Below, in pieces: positions 34,501 to 47,205 of a stretch of DNA of 64,000 nt. Position 1 is the stretch's first letter; every line of letters starts with the position of its first letter. Source of the DNA: Diplosphaera chodatii (Eukaryota > Chlorophyta > Trebouxiophyceae > Prasiolales > Stichococcaceae); the NCBI GenBank assembly GCA_032358165.1, contig JAALGY010000062.1, forward strand, positions 372,001-436,000. The letters are read 5' to 3'. A program made the translations under genes and the position numbers. The notes under the pieces are model-generated. The model was not told where the DNA came from. It worked only from the letters and a program-made list of their open reading frames with translations, and searched no databases.

Positions 34501-37500
34501 CCGCTGCATGCGCCTCGCCAGGCCGCCCTCCCCGGCTCGTGACACCTGCGACGGCACCCACCAGAGACACTGCGCCAGCAAAACCTCACCTGTTGTGGCC
34601 CGGTGACTTCTGACAAGCCCCACATCCCACAGCCCTGATGCTGACGATCGACCGCCACCGCTGGCGTTCGAGGCGCAGGACCAGGCCGCTTTATAGCAAC
34701 GCAGCGCTCGGTCATGCCGGCTTCGAAACTTCCGTTGCTCGAGGAGCGAAGAGCTTCACCAGCCCTGTAGGCAACAAGTCACAGGGCAGCAACTCGGATC
34801 CACACCTGCAGGCCCGCGAGCAGCTGGCGGTCCTCCTGCGGCTCCTCGGGCAGCCCGCCGCCGGCGGCTGCGCCAGAAGCGGAAGCGGGAAGCCGCGCCG
34901 CCAGCTCCCGGCTGCGCAGCGGCTGCAGCGTCTGGTCCCACCAGGCGCCCGCCCGCCAGCGCTCCACCGCCAGCAGCGACGGCACATACCTGGGCGCCCA
35001 CACCGGCGGTGAGCAGTGGTGTTGTGGGGCGCGGCAGGTTCAGAATGTGAGCTGGGTGAGCCTGGGGAGTGTGTCGCATCTCAGCAGCGACGCAGACACA
35101 GGCGGGTTGCTCGAAGTGTGGAGCGGTGCCCAGCTCGAGTGCTGCGTTGCGCATCAGGGAAAAGAAGCGCACCTTTGGGTGACATCCTTTGCGCCGCCGC
35201 TGGCAAAGGCCACCACGTACGCCAGCGGCACCGTGCCGGACACCGCATCATCCACCTGCATGTTGGCCACCTCAGCGCGTTCGACCGGATGCACGGGTGG
35301 CGGTGCACTGCACATGTGGACCACATGCAGCTATGGCAGGGCCGCATCGGAAGCACCAATCATCAGAAACAGGGTCAACCAGGTGAATCGGTATCGTGTC
35401 ATTCGGGCACCGCGTCCCAAGTCGGGGCAGGTCTGCATTCAGGTTGCACGGGACACTGAAAACCGTGTGCCCACCCTGTGGGGCTGGTCCACCCAGCCGT
35501 CCAGGGGCTCCACCGCGACCCAGCGCCCGGTGTCCGACGCCCCGCAGTACACCTCCGCCCAGCAGAGGCCGCCGCCAGAGTGAGTGGCGGCGCCGCCGCC
35601 GGTGCCGCCGCCGCGCCGCCCCCACGCCACCCCTTTCTGCAGCATCAAACAAGTAGGGTTTGCAATGCCTGGACCCGAGTGCAAGGCCAAGCACCAAAGT
35701 GCGGCAGGCCGTCCCACACAGCTGCACGTTGTTTGTCACAAGAGCATGTACTGGACCGAGTTGCTGCAAGCGGCCCATGCAACATTTGAACGAGGTTGCA
35801 GCAATATTGGGCCAGCATGCGGGCGGTGCGCTTGCCTGTCTGTGGCTGACGGCTGCGGGCGGCGGCAGCGCGGGCGCGGGCGCGGCCGCGGCTCCGCCCC
35901 TGTCCAGCTCACCGCTCGCCGCACCCGTCGCCATCATCTGCGCACAAACATTGGATGCGTGGACGGAGTGTAGCGCAGGCAGACCAGCACATTTCGGCAG
36001 CACTTCGAGCCGCACTTGTGCAGCGTGCTGTGTGCAGCTGCCACCACCCGCCCACAGAGCATTCCGCAGCTGCAGCTGTATACTGAGATGAACAAGAACG
36101 CATGAGGTGCGACCAGCGGGCCGGGGTTACAGGTTTGGGGCCAGGGGTCAGGGCCGCGCACCGCCATGGCCAGCTGCTGCTCGAACTCCTCGTCGCCGCG
36201 CCGCCGCCGGGAGCTCTCGGACCGCAGCAGCTGCGCGCCGGGTCTAGAGTCCGCGGCGCCGCCTGCCGACGGTTCCCCGCCCTCCGGCGCAGCCTCCGCC
36301 CCTTGGCTCACTGCATCCTGCTGCCCCTTGCGCTTCCGCCCCCTGCCGCCTCGGCCGCCGCCCTTCCTGCCGCCGCCCCCGCCGCCGCCTGCTGACGCCG
36401 CGAATGGCGAGACATCAGGCCCCGGGGCGTGGGCGCCGGCTGCAGAGGTGGCAGCGCCGCCGTTCGTGTGGATGGTGGTGTGCTGCCGCTTGCGCTGCTG
36501 CGCGGGCTGGTCCCTGTTTGAGGGCAGCTGCTTTTGTCCCCTGCTGCTGGGCGGCGTTTCTACTGCTGCATTCGGCCTCAGCGGCAGCGGCTGCAAAGCC
36601 CTGCGGACATGCACATAGTGTAGATCAGGGGGACAATACAACAGCAACTCTGCTGCTATTGCAGATACACACGGTGTTGTTGAATGCAGGTCCAGGAGGT
36701 GAAGAGTTGCTCACATTGCATCGTAGGGTAACACAATACATGCTTGCGTACAAAGCACCTGACGAGCCGCGTCAGGCAGCCGGCGGCGCGCAGCAGCGCC
36801 ACGAACAGCGCGGCCAGCTCCTCGGCGGTGCCCTGCCGCTGCTGCGCTACTTCCTGCAGCCGCGCCAGCAGCGGCGGCAGCCCCGCGGCGCGCCCCCCGC
36901 CGCCGCCGCGCCGCCGCAGCTCCGCCGGCAGGTCGTCGGCCAGGAAGCCGTCCTGCAGATCAGGTGCATTCCGAGGTTCAGGGTTGACAGTGCAGCCTCA
37001 GCTCGCAGGCTGGCAGAGTGCTTGATCACAGACAGTGCCCTACCTGCCACAAGGCTCACACATCCTCCTCAGAGCCCAGATGCTGTGTGCATGGTTGTGG
37101 CAGTGCACCACAAGCCGCGGCAATGTCAGCAACTGCCTCGCCTCGGCGGCGGGCGGCGCCAGCCGGAAGGCGCCCCGGAACCAGGCGGCCAGCGGCTGCA
37201 GGGCCTCCACCGGCGTCCCAGCGGGCCCCGCCGGGTGCGCCGGCAGCGGCGCCCCGCCCGCCAGCGACAGCATCGTCGCCTGGGGATGGGATGCCATCAG
37301 CTTTGATTATGAAACAAGATTGAGGACTTTCAACGTGCGGGGTGCGGAGCGGACGGAAGAGACCGCCGCGGCCAGGTCAGCAACTTGCAAGGCGACCAGG
37401 GCAGCACTGCACTGGGTGAAGCAAGTGGAGGCGGGATCCCTGCTGCCGCGGACCTGCAGCAGCGGGTCGTCGGCGGCGCGGTCGAACAGCAGCCCGCGGC

Positions 37501-38779
37501 CCAGCAGGAACAGCAGGTTGGCCTGGTGCAGCAGCGCCGCGTACTGCCTGGGGTGCGGAACACGGCCAGGCGTTCTGAACCATCAAGAGTTGAGTGCGCA
37601 CAATGCTTCGGCCGCAGCCCACTGGCACTGCTTCACAGCCGGTAGCGATCCTGGAAAACAGGTCATGCAGTTGTGTGGCCTGGATGAGGTGCACCTGTCT
37701 GCCTTTGTGGCGGCTGCACGCTTTTTGCGGTCCGGGGGCGTCTCGGGGCTGTTGCCGCCGCCGCCGCCGCGTGGCAGGTGGAACTCCAGGTCGCCCGAGG
37801 GGGACCCTAGCGCCGTGGCGGCATCCTCCCAGTCGTGTGCGTCGTGGCCCTGCGTCGCAGGCGCGCGGCCTCAGGGTTCAGAGCACCGGAGCTTGGAGGG
37901 GAAAGTGCATATAGTCGGCATCGCGCCACATAAGCGAGGGTCGAAGCGGGCTTCGCCTCCTGACTGGCCCGCTGCGAAATGGGACATGTGCTACAGCGGA
38001 CGGTGAGGCACCAGGTCTGCACGCATCTCACTGAGGCTGCAGCAAGACACGGGCCATCTTCTTGGTGCACCAGCTGAGCTGGGCCCGCCGCTGCGCGCGC
38101 GTCTGCCGCTTCCTCCGCCAGCGCCGCCGCCACCTCCTCATCGCTGTCCGCCGCCTGGTGCTCCGCCAGCACACCGGCGTCCGCCGGCGCAGCGCCCGGC
38201 GGCAGGTCGGAGCTCTGATGTGCCGCTGCTCCAGGGTGGCCCGCTGCCCCGCCCGCCTCGCGCTCCGCCGCCGTCAGCGCCGTGGCTCCACCCTGCACCC
38301 CAGGCTCGAGTCACAACATGACCTCATCAGCAACGACAGCCAGTCAGCATCCGGTCCCGCTATGTTCATATGTGCAGAGGAGTAGTGGCACGCCTCTGCC
38401 GCACGGGCGGGAGCGGCACCCCGCCCACGCCGGCCCGCCGTGCGCCCCAGCAGCGCCGCCACCGCCGCATTGCTGACGCCGGACAGCGTCCCTGAACGTG
38501 ATGATGCTCACGCACTCAACTCAAGTGCTGCGCAGCAGAAGACGTTTGAGCAAAGGCAGCCATGCGCCGTGGCTGGTTCGCATGCATCCCCATTCCGGCA
38601 TAACAGACCGTGCATTGGGTTGTACTCCTGTGGTAGGCGTGCTTTTTCATGTCATGAGGCGGCGTGATGGTCGGCAGCGCCGCTAACGGCGCACCGTCGG
38701 TGGCAGGCGCCGCAGCATGCGCAGCAGGGGCGTGCGCATCATCATCAGCAAACTTGCCACGCTTCTTGCGGGGCGGCAT
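31509..38779 (-). CDS. XPC: XPC/RAD4 DNA-damage sensor of nucleotide excision repair
   Basis: XPC/RAD4 recognises distorted DNA and starts global nucleotide excision repair in the nucleus. The start is the first ATG (38779), giving a basic N-terminus MPPRKKRGKFADDD. Visible segments in order: a low-complexity N-terminal region; HDAHDWEDAATALG and GDLEFHLPRGG; LLHQANLLFLLGRGLLFD; LAALFVALLRAAGCLTRLVR; an insert with RGGRGRKRKGQQD and GDEEFEQQLAMAVR; the transglutaminase-like fold (CWAEVYCGASDTGRWVAVEP, YVVAFASGGAKDVTQR, WRAGAWWDQTLQPL); then beta-hairpin domains BHD1-3 (FKKHPLYVLARHIPRYSALA, EPYYMRESLAELHTAEAWKM, PKNERGNVNVP, RLAGVCRAQGADFAHAMAGF, VPVIDGVVVCAEDEARVMAA). A helical C-terminus follows (AAWRRVLRAALTRVRLEADH). 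The stop is TGA 31511-31509. The gene uses many short exons, and the last exons are the least certain. Confidence 0.92.
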
Positions 38780-39241
38780 TGCGGGAAGAATTTCTGTCAC
38801 ATGTGCGGCGCTATTGTCTGATCATATCAGCCGTGGTCTGACGTTCCAGGGGCACTTGCACCTGTGGCTGAAGCATGGATGTTAAGAAGGTGCACGCTGC
38901 AATGAACGGAGAATTCTCTGGCGCATTGCTGTGTTCAAATGGACCATCCTGTGAACCTGTTTTCAATGCTGCAATACGCAACTGCGGTCCGAGCGAAGCT
39001 GCAATGCTGCACCATGCCAATGGCACTGCGGGCAGCCCTGTACCGCCCACATGCACTCACCACGCCACCACTACCAAGGATGCATCCACAGTTTGCTGAT
39101 CCCTGATACTCCAACAAGTACTATGTTCTACAATTGTCCCAACCCGTCCGAGACAGCCTCCCACCAGCTGATCATGTCTGGTATTGCTCTGAGGAAGTGC
39201 ACAGTTAGCATCCCCGGTGGCCAGGGTGCTTCCCTTGCCAG
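38780..39241. other. Space between XPC start and upstream gene end
   Basis: This 462-bp region separates the XPC start codon from the stop codon of the next minus-strand gene. It must hold the XPC promoter. No motif is obvious. Confidence 0.45.
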
Positions 39242-42200
39242 CTACGATGCCGCCGCCGCCGCGTCTGCTGCAGCCCTCGCAGCCGCGAGGGCCTCGGCGC
39301 CCGTGAGCCGCGCGCGGCCGGGGGCTGGCAGCCCCCGCCCCCCGCCGCGCCCCCTGCCGCCGCCGCCCATGCTTCCGCCGCCGCCCCTGCCGCTCATTGT
39401 ACCGCTGGGCGAGGCGCCGCGGCCGGGGCCCTGCGCCTTGCGCTTTTTCTGCGCCTTGGCGGGCTTCTGCCCGCCCGCCGCCGCCGCCTGCTGCGCTGGC
39501 CCGCTGACGAGCTCCTGGACGGTTCCACATCCGCGGCGCAGTTGAGTCCATCACAAGCAGCGGAAGACCAAGTGCAACGCAACAGCAACTGGAAGTGCAG
39601 ACTGCCCGAGGCATGCGCTTGCCTGCAGCTTGGTCGCCAAGTCGTCAGCCAGGCCCAGGTCTTCAGGCGTCGCCAGCAGGTCGGCAAGCAGGCTGTCCTC
39701 TGACGCCTGTGCCGTGTCGTGCACCTGCAGGTACAGCGGTGTAAACAGCCCTTGCCGGCGAGCCGCGAGGTTAACTGGTGTTGGAGCCTGCCTGCACACT
39801 GCCGTGACCTAAAGCCGAATGTGCGACTCAACTCTCGTATGGGTACCACGCAAAAGACAGGTGAAGTACCTTCCGGACCCAGGTCGCAAGAGAGGCCATG
39901 TTGCGGGCGGCGGCGGTGGCGGCGGCTGCGGAGGGCAGGTGGCTGTGCAGGAGGCGCGCGAAGTGGTCCTGCAGGCGCATCACAGCAGCGACACCGGTCA
40001 GCAGCTGCGCGGCGGACACCTCCTGCTGGGGCCTCCAACCACTGACAGTGGACCCCATCAGACCACACAGCCGGTGCAGATGTAACAGCGAAAGTCACGG
40101 CTGACATTGTTGGGGTGCCGTGGGTATCGTTCCAGAGCTGACTGTCACTTGTGGCAGGGCGTCGGACGGCGCGTGCAGGTTGCCGAGCAGCTTGAACAGC
40201 AGCAGGCCGCGCTCCAGGGCCCCGCACGCGGCCGCCTCGGCTGTGCCCGGCCTGGACGCCGCCTCGCCCGCCGCCGCCTGCACAGCACGCCCATCCAGAA
40301 ATCATGCACAACAACTGGAAGAAACTGCAAACTGGCAGGAAAGCATGCATCCCGGCCTTGATTCAGTTGGGGCGTCTCAGCCAGAAGCCAAACTGAAGAA
40401 GGGGCTACATGTTTAGTGCTGTGGGTGGACAGGAGGCTTGCTGTGTGTCGCCATTTGCTCCTCACCACTTGCACCCCGGTTGAGGTCAAAACACGCACCC
40501 AGGGCAGCGACCGCGCGGCGGCCGAGATGGCGCCGGCTACGCTGAGCGCCAGGGGGGTGATGCTGCCGATGGGCAGCGCGATGGCGTTGCCGCCGTGCAG
40601 CGCCGCGCCCCCGGCGCCTGCACCCAGCAGTACAAGGTGATTGACACGTCACGAAGAGCACATGCTGCTGACCGCACCCTGAATCAGCTCCACTATCCTT
40701 TCATGGGCCTCTGCAGCCAGCTAAGAGCTGCTTGGCACTTGTTTGTGGCAGCTCGTAACCTTTGCGGGGAAACAGCTGGCGCTGGGCGCACCCCCACACC
40801 AGGTGGACTCGAACTCGGGCCCCGGCGCCGCCAGCGCCGCCGCCGCAGGGGCCGCCAGGGCGTCCATGAGCTGTGCGCGGTGGTTGCTGTCGTCCGCCAG
40901 CATCTCCACCGCCCGCAGGCCCGCCAGCGCGAGCTGCGCCTCGCCGGGCGCCGTCGGCAGCCTCGCCGCGCCCGGCCGCCTCAGCAGCAGGTCTGCGGGC
41001 GACGGCAGCAGTCTAGGCATGCGGGTGGTCTTGCCGGTGGCTGGCCCAATGATGCCGGTTGCATGTCGTGCAGGGCTGCCACTTCCCATGCCAGGAGCTG
41101 GATGCCGACCACTGACGCCGCAATGGTTGCAGGCTCAGCCAGCGTGCTGCGCCAGCTACCGTGGCAGAGGCATGACACATCCGTGTGCAACTGTCTACGC
41201 GGCCCTGGCGCCTTTGAAGCCGCGACGTTCACGACAAGGAAGACAGCTGGAGATCAAACAAGCATGCATGCCAGCTGGCACCCGTTTTCCTCAAAGGTAA
41301 GAGGTTGTGCAAGTCCCTGAAGTTCGTTATGCCGAGCTCACCAATGTACTGCGCAAGGCACGCCACGATCTGGCGCGCAACCGCGTGGGAGGCCGCGTGC
41401 TCTGCCACGGAGTCCAGGAAGGACGGCTGCTCGCACTCCGCCAGCATCGCCAGCAGCGTGGCGCCCCGCGCCGCCAGCAGCTCAGCGGCACCTGCGCGTG
41501 ATGCCGTCCCGCTAGGCGATGGTTCTAACGCCGACAGAACAGAACTGTACCTGGCACACCTTCTGTGCCCTGTACCCTGAGCTTCATATCAACATTTCGG
41601 TTTTATTGAAGGCATGAACGGGTGTTTACTAGTAACAAACAGCTTGAGGCTTCCTTTCCGTCTGGGACAATCTCCAACAAGCAAATAGGGTTCGACCGAG
41701 TGGCAACCTATTGAGATAACAGACGGACCTCCTGCTCGGGCTGTGGCGACATCTGCCGGCTGCTTGGCGGGCACCAGGCGGCCCTGCGGCCCGCGCACGA
41801 ACGGCGGCGGCGCCAGCGGCGCGTCGTGCAGCGACAGCGTCGCCAGCACCAGGCGCAGCGGCGCCGCTGCAGCCGGGTCGTGCAGCAGCAGCCTGCGCAT
41901 GGCATGCAGCACTTCATGATGTCAACATGTTCATGTTACGTGCCTCTGGACGGCAGCTGGGGCAGGGCTTCTGCTGGGCCTGCGACTACTGTCTGATGAG
42001 CTGACCTGGGATAGACCCCGAAAGGGCTGCATGCCGCAGCGGAAGGCGCTATCTGATGTCAAGCCAGTTTGCCATGTGACAAGATATCTTGCCGCACCAC
42101 AAATTTTCAAGCACGGTCGACACAAACTGCCGGACCTGCGGTAGAACAGCGGGGTGGCGCCCAGCTCCGCCAGCACCTCCATGGCGACGCCCGCGTGGAA

Positions 42201-44027
42201 CGCCAGCTGGTAGATGTCCACCGCCGCGTGCGGCGCGTCCAGCGCCGCCCGCACCATGCGCACCAGCGCGCGCACCCCTGCAGGCGCAGGGGTCGGCGAC
42301 GCTGTTGCATGTCCAGACGCACTCTGCATCCGCTTGCGCTTCTGTGCTTCTTTTCGTGCTGCGACCCTTCTCCGATCGTCGCTGATGCACACTGCACGCC
42401 AGCCTACCGCCATTGCAGACTGTGAGCAATGCTGAGGGGCAGTGATGTGCACCAGCGTGTCAGAAATGCTGACCCTGTCTGGGGGATGTTGCCATTGCTG
42501 AGTGATGGGGCTTAGGAGCACCACCACACAGCAGGGCCAGGACGCCCCAGACAAGGTCACATCGATGTTTGTCCTATCACAATATCCGTCCAGCGAGGCC
42601 ACCTGTCCAGCCCTGCACAGGCGACCTACCATCGAACATGGCGTCCAGCAGGTGCTGCGACGCGGGCAGGCCCAGTATGCGGATGGACAGAGCCTCGTAG
42701 TGTGCCGGCAGCCCGCCGGCCCCATACTCCACCGTGCCACCTGCGCGAATGAGGTCTGGTGTCGCTGCTAAAACCGGAACGCTGACCCAAGGCTGCTGCA
42801 TCGTCAGGGTTCTTACATCATGTACATCGATGCGCGTCCAAGACATATGTTGCTGCGTGGTCACGAGTGATGGTAGGTACGTTGAACTTCATGAGCAGCA
42901 TGTTGTGCGGCGACAACGCCGACCTTCGGGCGTGACCTCCGCGGGGCCCGCGCCGGCGGACAGCACCTGCAGCGCGCAAGGCACCAGCTCGGCGTGCGCC
43001 AGCGCGGCCGCGGCGCCCTCCGCCGTGGGCGACGCCGCAGCACTGCAACAACAGCCACACAGTCTGACGACGACGCTGCCGCGTGCTCTGCATGCCACCA
43101 CGCGGCTTGCTGTGGTGCGGCTGCGGCTGCGGCTTTGCCGCTGCTGCTGGCGGGATGCGACGCCTCTGACTTGGCACGCCACTCACCTCAGTGCATCGTC
43201 GACGTCTGGGCCCGCCGTGCTGACCAGCACGAGCAGCGCCAGGTCCACCGCCTGGTCCCTGAACCCCGCATCCTGCAGAAACGGGATGCGTGCCCTCTGG
43301 TGGCCGGAGCAACACGACGCGGAGCCTCATGGACCACAGGCAAGATGACCAGTTCAGATGGCAGGCTGTTCAGCACTAGCTGATGCACAAGTTGTCTCAA
43401 TGGACCCTTCCACTCGAAGTGGACAACTCATGAACGGGGATGGTAAGGGGCAGCTGTTCGATGCCTCGAGGATGTGGCACAGGGCGGGCGTGCGCGCGGC
43501 AGTGTCGCACAGCGCCGCCAGCAGCCGCAGCCCCTCGCACAGGTGCTCCGCGCAGGACTTGCCGCGCAGGTCCACGGAGGCCGACAGCGCCGCCGCGCTC
43601 CCGGCGCTCGGCAGCCGCCCCACCAGGCAGGCCGTCAGATGCGGCGGCAGCGCACGTATGAGCCGCTCGGCATCCACCTGCGCACATGAACAGTCCCCCT
43701 GCTGCTGCCGCGGCCAGCCGCGCTCTGGAGCATCGCGCGTGCATGTTCAGAGGGCTCCGGTGGTGCTGCCAACGAGTTGCAGGAGCCCACAATGTGTGGG
43801 CTGCCTGGTGCATGCATCCACAAGAGGCTCAGGTGCATGAGCTCCAGTCCTGATACCTTGAAGGGCGGCTTGCTGGGGCCGCGGGACAGCGAGAACACCA
43901 GCGGCGCGCCGGTGCTCTTGGCCTTGCCGGCGCTCTTGCGCAGGCTGTCCGCCGACACATCGTGCAGGCGCTCGACCGCCGCAAAGACGTCCAGTATCTG
44001 CACTTGGTCGGCAAGCACTGTCACCAT
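39242..44027 (-). CDS. Helical-repeat (ARM-like) protein with basic RGG-rich tail, unknown identity
   Basis: I do not recognise this gene with confidence. The start ATG (44027) is supported by an in-frame TGA five codons upstream with no acceptor between. Exon 1 (44027-43857) begins MVTVLADQVQILDVFAAVER. Later exons give Ala/Leu-rich helical segments such as CEGLRLLAALCDTA, DAGFRDQAVDLALLVLVST, DIYQLAFHAGVAMEVLAEL, LVLATLSLHDAPLAP, LLAARGATLLAMLAECEQPS and LLADLLATPEDLGLADDLAT, the pattern of an armadillo/HEAT-type solenoid. The last exon (39514-39242) is basic and Gly/Arg-rich (AKAQKKRKAQGPGRGA, then GGGGRGRGGGRG), like an RNA-binding tail, and ends in an Ala-rich helix. The preceding exon ends at a GC donor (39623|39622). 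A virilizer-like m6A-writer subunit is a speculative possibility: helical body plus RG tail, but no N-terminal match. Confidence 0.6.
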
Positions 44028-44994
44028 GATGTCCAGAGATCATGGCGAAGACACGGCAAGAGTGTGATGCGTGCATGTCTATCACGTTTAAGGAGCTCCA
44101 CGATCCACATCGTGCAATGTGCTTGTGTGATTGCTACTTAGCATGCCCCAGATGGCAGATCGCCGCTGCACATGCCCAAGGCTCACCTGATCATGCTGAC
44201 GGACGGCCTCATCATGGTACATCATCGTTTGCTGTAGGTACAGAGAGGCACACAGGTTGAACTACGATCGTGGCTGCATGCGAGATGGTGTGCGGCATGC
44301 ATGCCGAGCACCCGCATCATGTTGGCAAACGTTCGTGATGAACTGGGCACCTGGCGCTCGGAGCCATGCTCGCTTCGTCGTGGCGCAGGTATGTTGTTCA
44401 TCTGGCAGCAAGCTTGCATGCACTGCTCTATAGCATTGCCGCGTGATACAATAGCATTTCAGTCTGACTCAGTCAGAACAAGCCGTCAATACTGCTCAAG
44501 TGTTTGGAACCAGAGTATATGCAGTGCTGATTACAATTGACTATGTGTGCAACATGCTTGTATCTGCGACAATGGCCATGCGCAGGCGCGATCGTTTTGG
44601 AAGGCCGTTTCTATCGGAAGCATGAGCGTCTTGGAAGTCAGATCACACGCCCCACCAGCACGCTGCGCCGCATTAGATGCTGCACCGCCTGCACTGATGA
44701 ACACATTGTCTGCTGTTGTGAAAGCAAAGCAGCAGGGCGCGGGCTGCAAGTGGGTCGGTGTGACAGCGTGCAGTGTTTCGAACCCGCGGCAACAGCTTCG
44801 CGCAAGGTGCAAGTTAGGCCTGAAGGGCAGAGCCTTGTTCACGACCTTTGCATTCTAGCAGATGCAAGCTGCTTTCCGCATACAGCTGCGCAGTATAGCC
44901 GTGCCACGATTGCTGCACTGTGGCGAAGCTGAAGATTGCATGCTTGTGTGCGTACAACTCTGGTGATCAGTTGCATCCGGAACCACAGCCTCAG
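44028..44994. promoter_or_regulatory. Upstream region of divergent genes at 44027 (-) and 44995 (+)
   Basis: This 967-bp gap between two divergent starts presumably contains both promoters. The plus-strand frame is open from 44920 but has no ATG before 44995. I see no conserved coding segment. Confidence 0.4.
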
Positions 44995-46620
44995 ATGCCG
45001 TTGATGATGCTTGCTTGGGGATGGTGCAGGGTACCAGGCTCGACGCCGCTTACAACACCTTGCAGCATGCCACTAGTGGTCCGCAGCCAGCTGCAACCCG
45101 CAATGGCACCAACAGCTATGCTGCAGCAGGCACATAGGCCCGGACAACAGCGATCGCACGAGTGCTTCGGGAGCCGCAGCACAGCAGTGGCAGCACGCAG
45201 CGGACGGCGCAGGTGCTTGGTCGCAGTGCAGGGGTCGGCAGATCGCAGCAGCACTGGCTCGCAGCCTAGCTCTGTCCAGCAAGCGGCAGCCGGCCTTACC
45301 GCGTCGGCCCTGGCAGCAGCGCTGCTGGCGACGCCAGCGAACGCAGCAGAGCTGCAGCAGCTGCTGCCGCCGCCGTCACAGCACAGCAGCGGCGTGCAGC
45401 TTGTTAGAGAAGACCGCGCTGCGGTCCCTGAGTTCAGCGTTGCAGATGTCAGCCTTCCGCGGCTGAGTGACCTGCCCAGCCTGGACAACCCGTGGCAGGT
45501 GAGGTGCAGTTGCAGCAACACATGCACTGCCGAGGCAGGACACAGGACCGGGCTGCAGCCGACTCTGGGCATGGCACCAGGAACGCCTGGCACCACTGCT
45601 GTCTCAGCCTGCGTGCACTGTGCCACCCTGGAGCCCAACCCCTCATGCAGGTCCTGGGCTACCTGCTGAACCACCCTGTGGCGGCGCTGCTGGTGGGCGG
45701 CGGCCTGGCGCTCGTGGTGCGTTCATACGATGCAACTTCAAGGGCACCTTCATATATGCTCCTGCCCGTTGGGACACAGCCGTACGTCGCAGCGGTGCAT
45801 CTGCATGCGGACGTAGCTGTGGACCGTGTATCAGCATGCACAAAACCCTGCTTCTGCCAGGTGCCCCGGCTGGTGCGCGCCAGCGTGCGCTTCATCCTGG
45901 TGCCCGCCGCCGTGCTGGGGCTGGCGTACCTGGCGGTGCGCAACCCCGGCTTCGCGTGGGGCACCATCTCGAGCACCGCCTCAGGTGAGCACGCGCAACG
46001 TGCGCCCCTACATGAGTGAGACAATTGGCAGTGGCATGCTGGGCTGCGGCTTGAGCACCGTCTCGTGTGTCGTCCCGCCGGCTGCTGCCTGTGCCTTGCG
46101 GCGAGGCCGTCGCCCCGCTGCTGTGTGCCCTCGACGCTACCAAGTGCCACGGGGACTGACGCTGCCGGAGGGTGCCTGCAGCGGTGGTGGCGCACCCGGT
46201 GGCGACGAGCGCGGTGATCCTGGTGGGCAGCAGCCTGCTGCTGTCGCCGTACCTCCTGCTGGCGGGCGTGGCGGTGGTGCTGGTGACCGGCACCAAGCTG
46301 CTGCCCGGCTTCCTGCGCCCCGCGCTGCCCGGCCCCGTCAACGAGGTGCGCATCCTGTGTCAAACACGCACATTCTTGATGCGAAGGTCTTTCGCGATAC
46401 GCGCATTGCATCTGGGACTGCAGAAGCCTGCCGCCCGCCGGCCACACACTTGCTGAGCCAAGGGGTCGCACCAGCAGGGTATCTGAACGTCAGGTCGGTT
46501 GTGTGCTGGCGGCAGGCGCTGCACCAGGTGGACATCCTGCAGGGGCAGACGCGCTCGGCGCTGGACCAGCTGGCGGCTGCGGTGCGGCCGGCGCCGGCGC
46601 TCAAGGACGGCCGGAAGTGA
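44995..46620 (+). CDS. Plastid-targeted membrane protein with internal repeat, unknown function
   Basis: Five exons keep frame and give 320 aa: 44995-45498, 45651-45716, 45861-45984, 46182-46345, 46516-46620. The first about 110 residues look like a chloroplast transit peptide (Ser/Ala/Arg/Gln-rich, few acids) followed by a hydrophobic stretch with an AxA site, ALAAALLATPANA|AEL, as in thylakoid-lumen signals. After a short soluble segment come hydrophobic stretches LLNHPVAALLVGGGLALVVP, VRFILVPAAVLGLAYLAV, and VVAHPVATSAVILVGSSLLL plus LLLAGVAVVLVTG. The pattern HPVA...LVG..L.L occurs twice, suggesting duplication of a membrane unit. The C-terminus is short and soluble (VDILQGQTRSALDQLAAAVR). 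The start could also be ATG 45067 or 45103; 44995 is the first in frame. Probably a thylakoid or inner-envelope protein; I recognise no family. Confidence 0.7.
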
Positions 46621-47205
46621 CGTCGTCCTGGCGGTGGTGGCGACATCCAAGTGGCGTGGGGCGGCGGCATAGCAGCGCCAGCAGCCGCCAGGGCCGCTGA
46701 GGGTTGCCATGCCCCAAGTGTGAGCCGGAGGACCATATAAAGCCGCAGGGGTGGATGTCAACTGGCACTACTCCCACGTTTCTAGGCATCCACTTCAGGA
46801 GAGATAGTGGTTTGCTGGACGATGTGGCCAGAGCATGCCAAGAACGCATGTGGTCCTTGCTTGACACCATACATGCACCAGTGAGTGCAGCGTGTGAGCA
46901 TCATGCGGCTGCTTGGTTGCTTGCCTGGCGTCATGCAGTCATTTTGATTAGTCTTAGTTCATTTGACGCATTCGGGGGGCATTCGCTCTGGTTTCGATGG
47001 TATGCTGCACAACCCCGAGGCGGTGTGCTGCACGTTTTGAGCCCAACGCAAGCTTGCAACTGCTCACCCACCGGCGGGTTTGTCGGCGGCAGGTCGGACG
47101 TTGTTCGGAAGGTCCGAGGCCTGTCACTTCAGCATTCAGAGCACACAGGAATGCCTGATCACCCGCAAGCCCATCACTAGGCAAGCATGTTGCACAGCGA
47201 ACAGC
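46621..47205. other. Intergenic space with TATA-like site and possible upstream exon
   Basis: This 585-bp region lies between two plus-strand genes. It holds TATAAA at 46736 and an open stretch ending in a strong donor (GCACCA|GTGAGTGC near 46882). That stretch could be a 5' UTR or first coding exon of the next gene. Confidence 0.4.
46736..46741 (+). promoter_or_regulatory. TATA-like element upstream of the small unknown gene
   Basis: TATAAA in the context gaccaTATAAAgccg lies about 115 bp after the preceding stop codon and 470 bp before the ATG at 47206. The long distance fits a spliced 5' leader or an unrecognised first exon. Confidence 0.35.
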
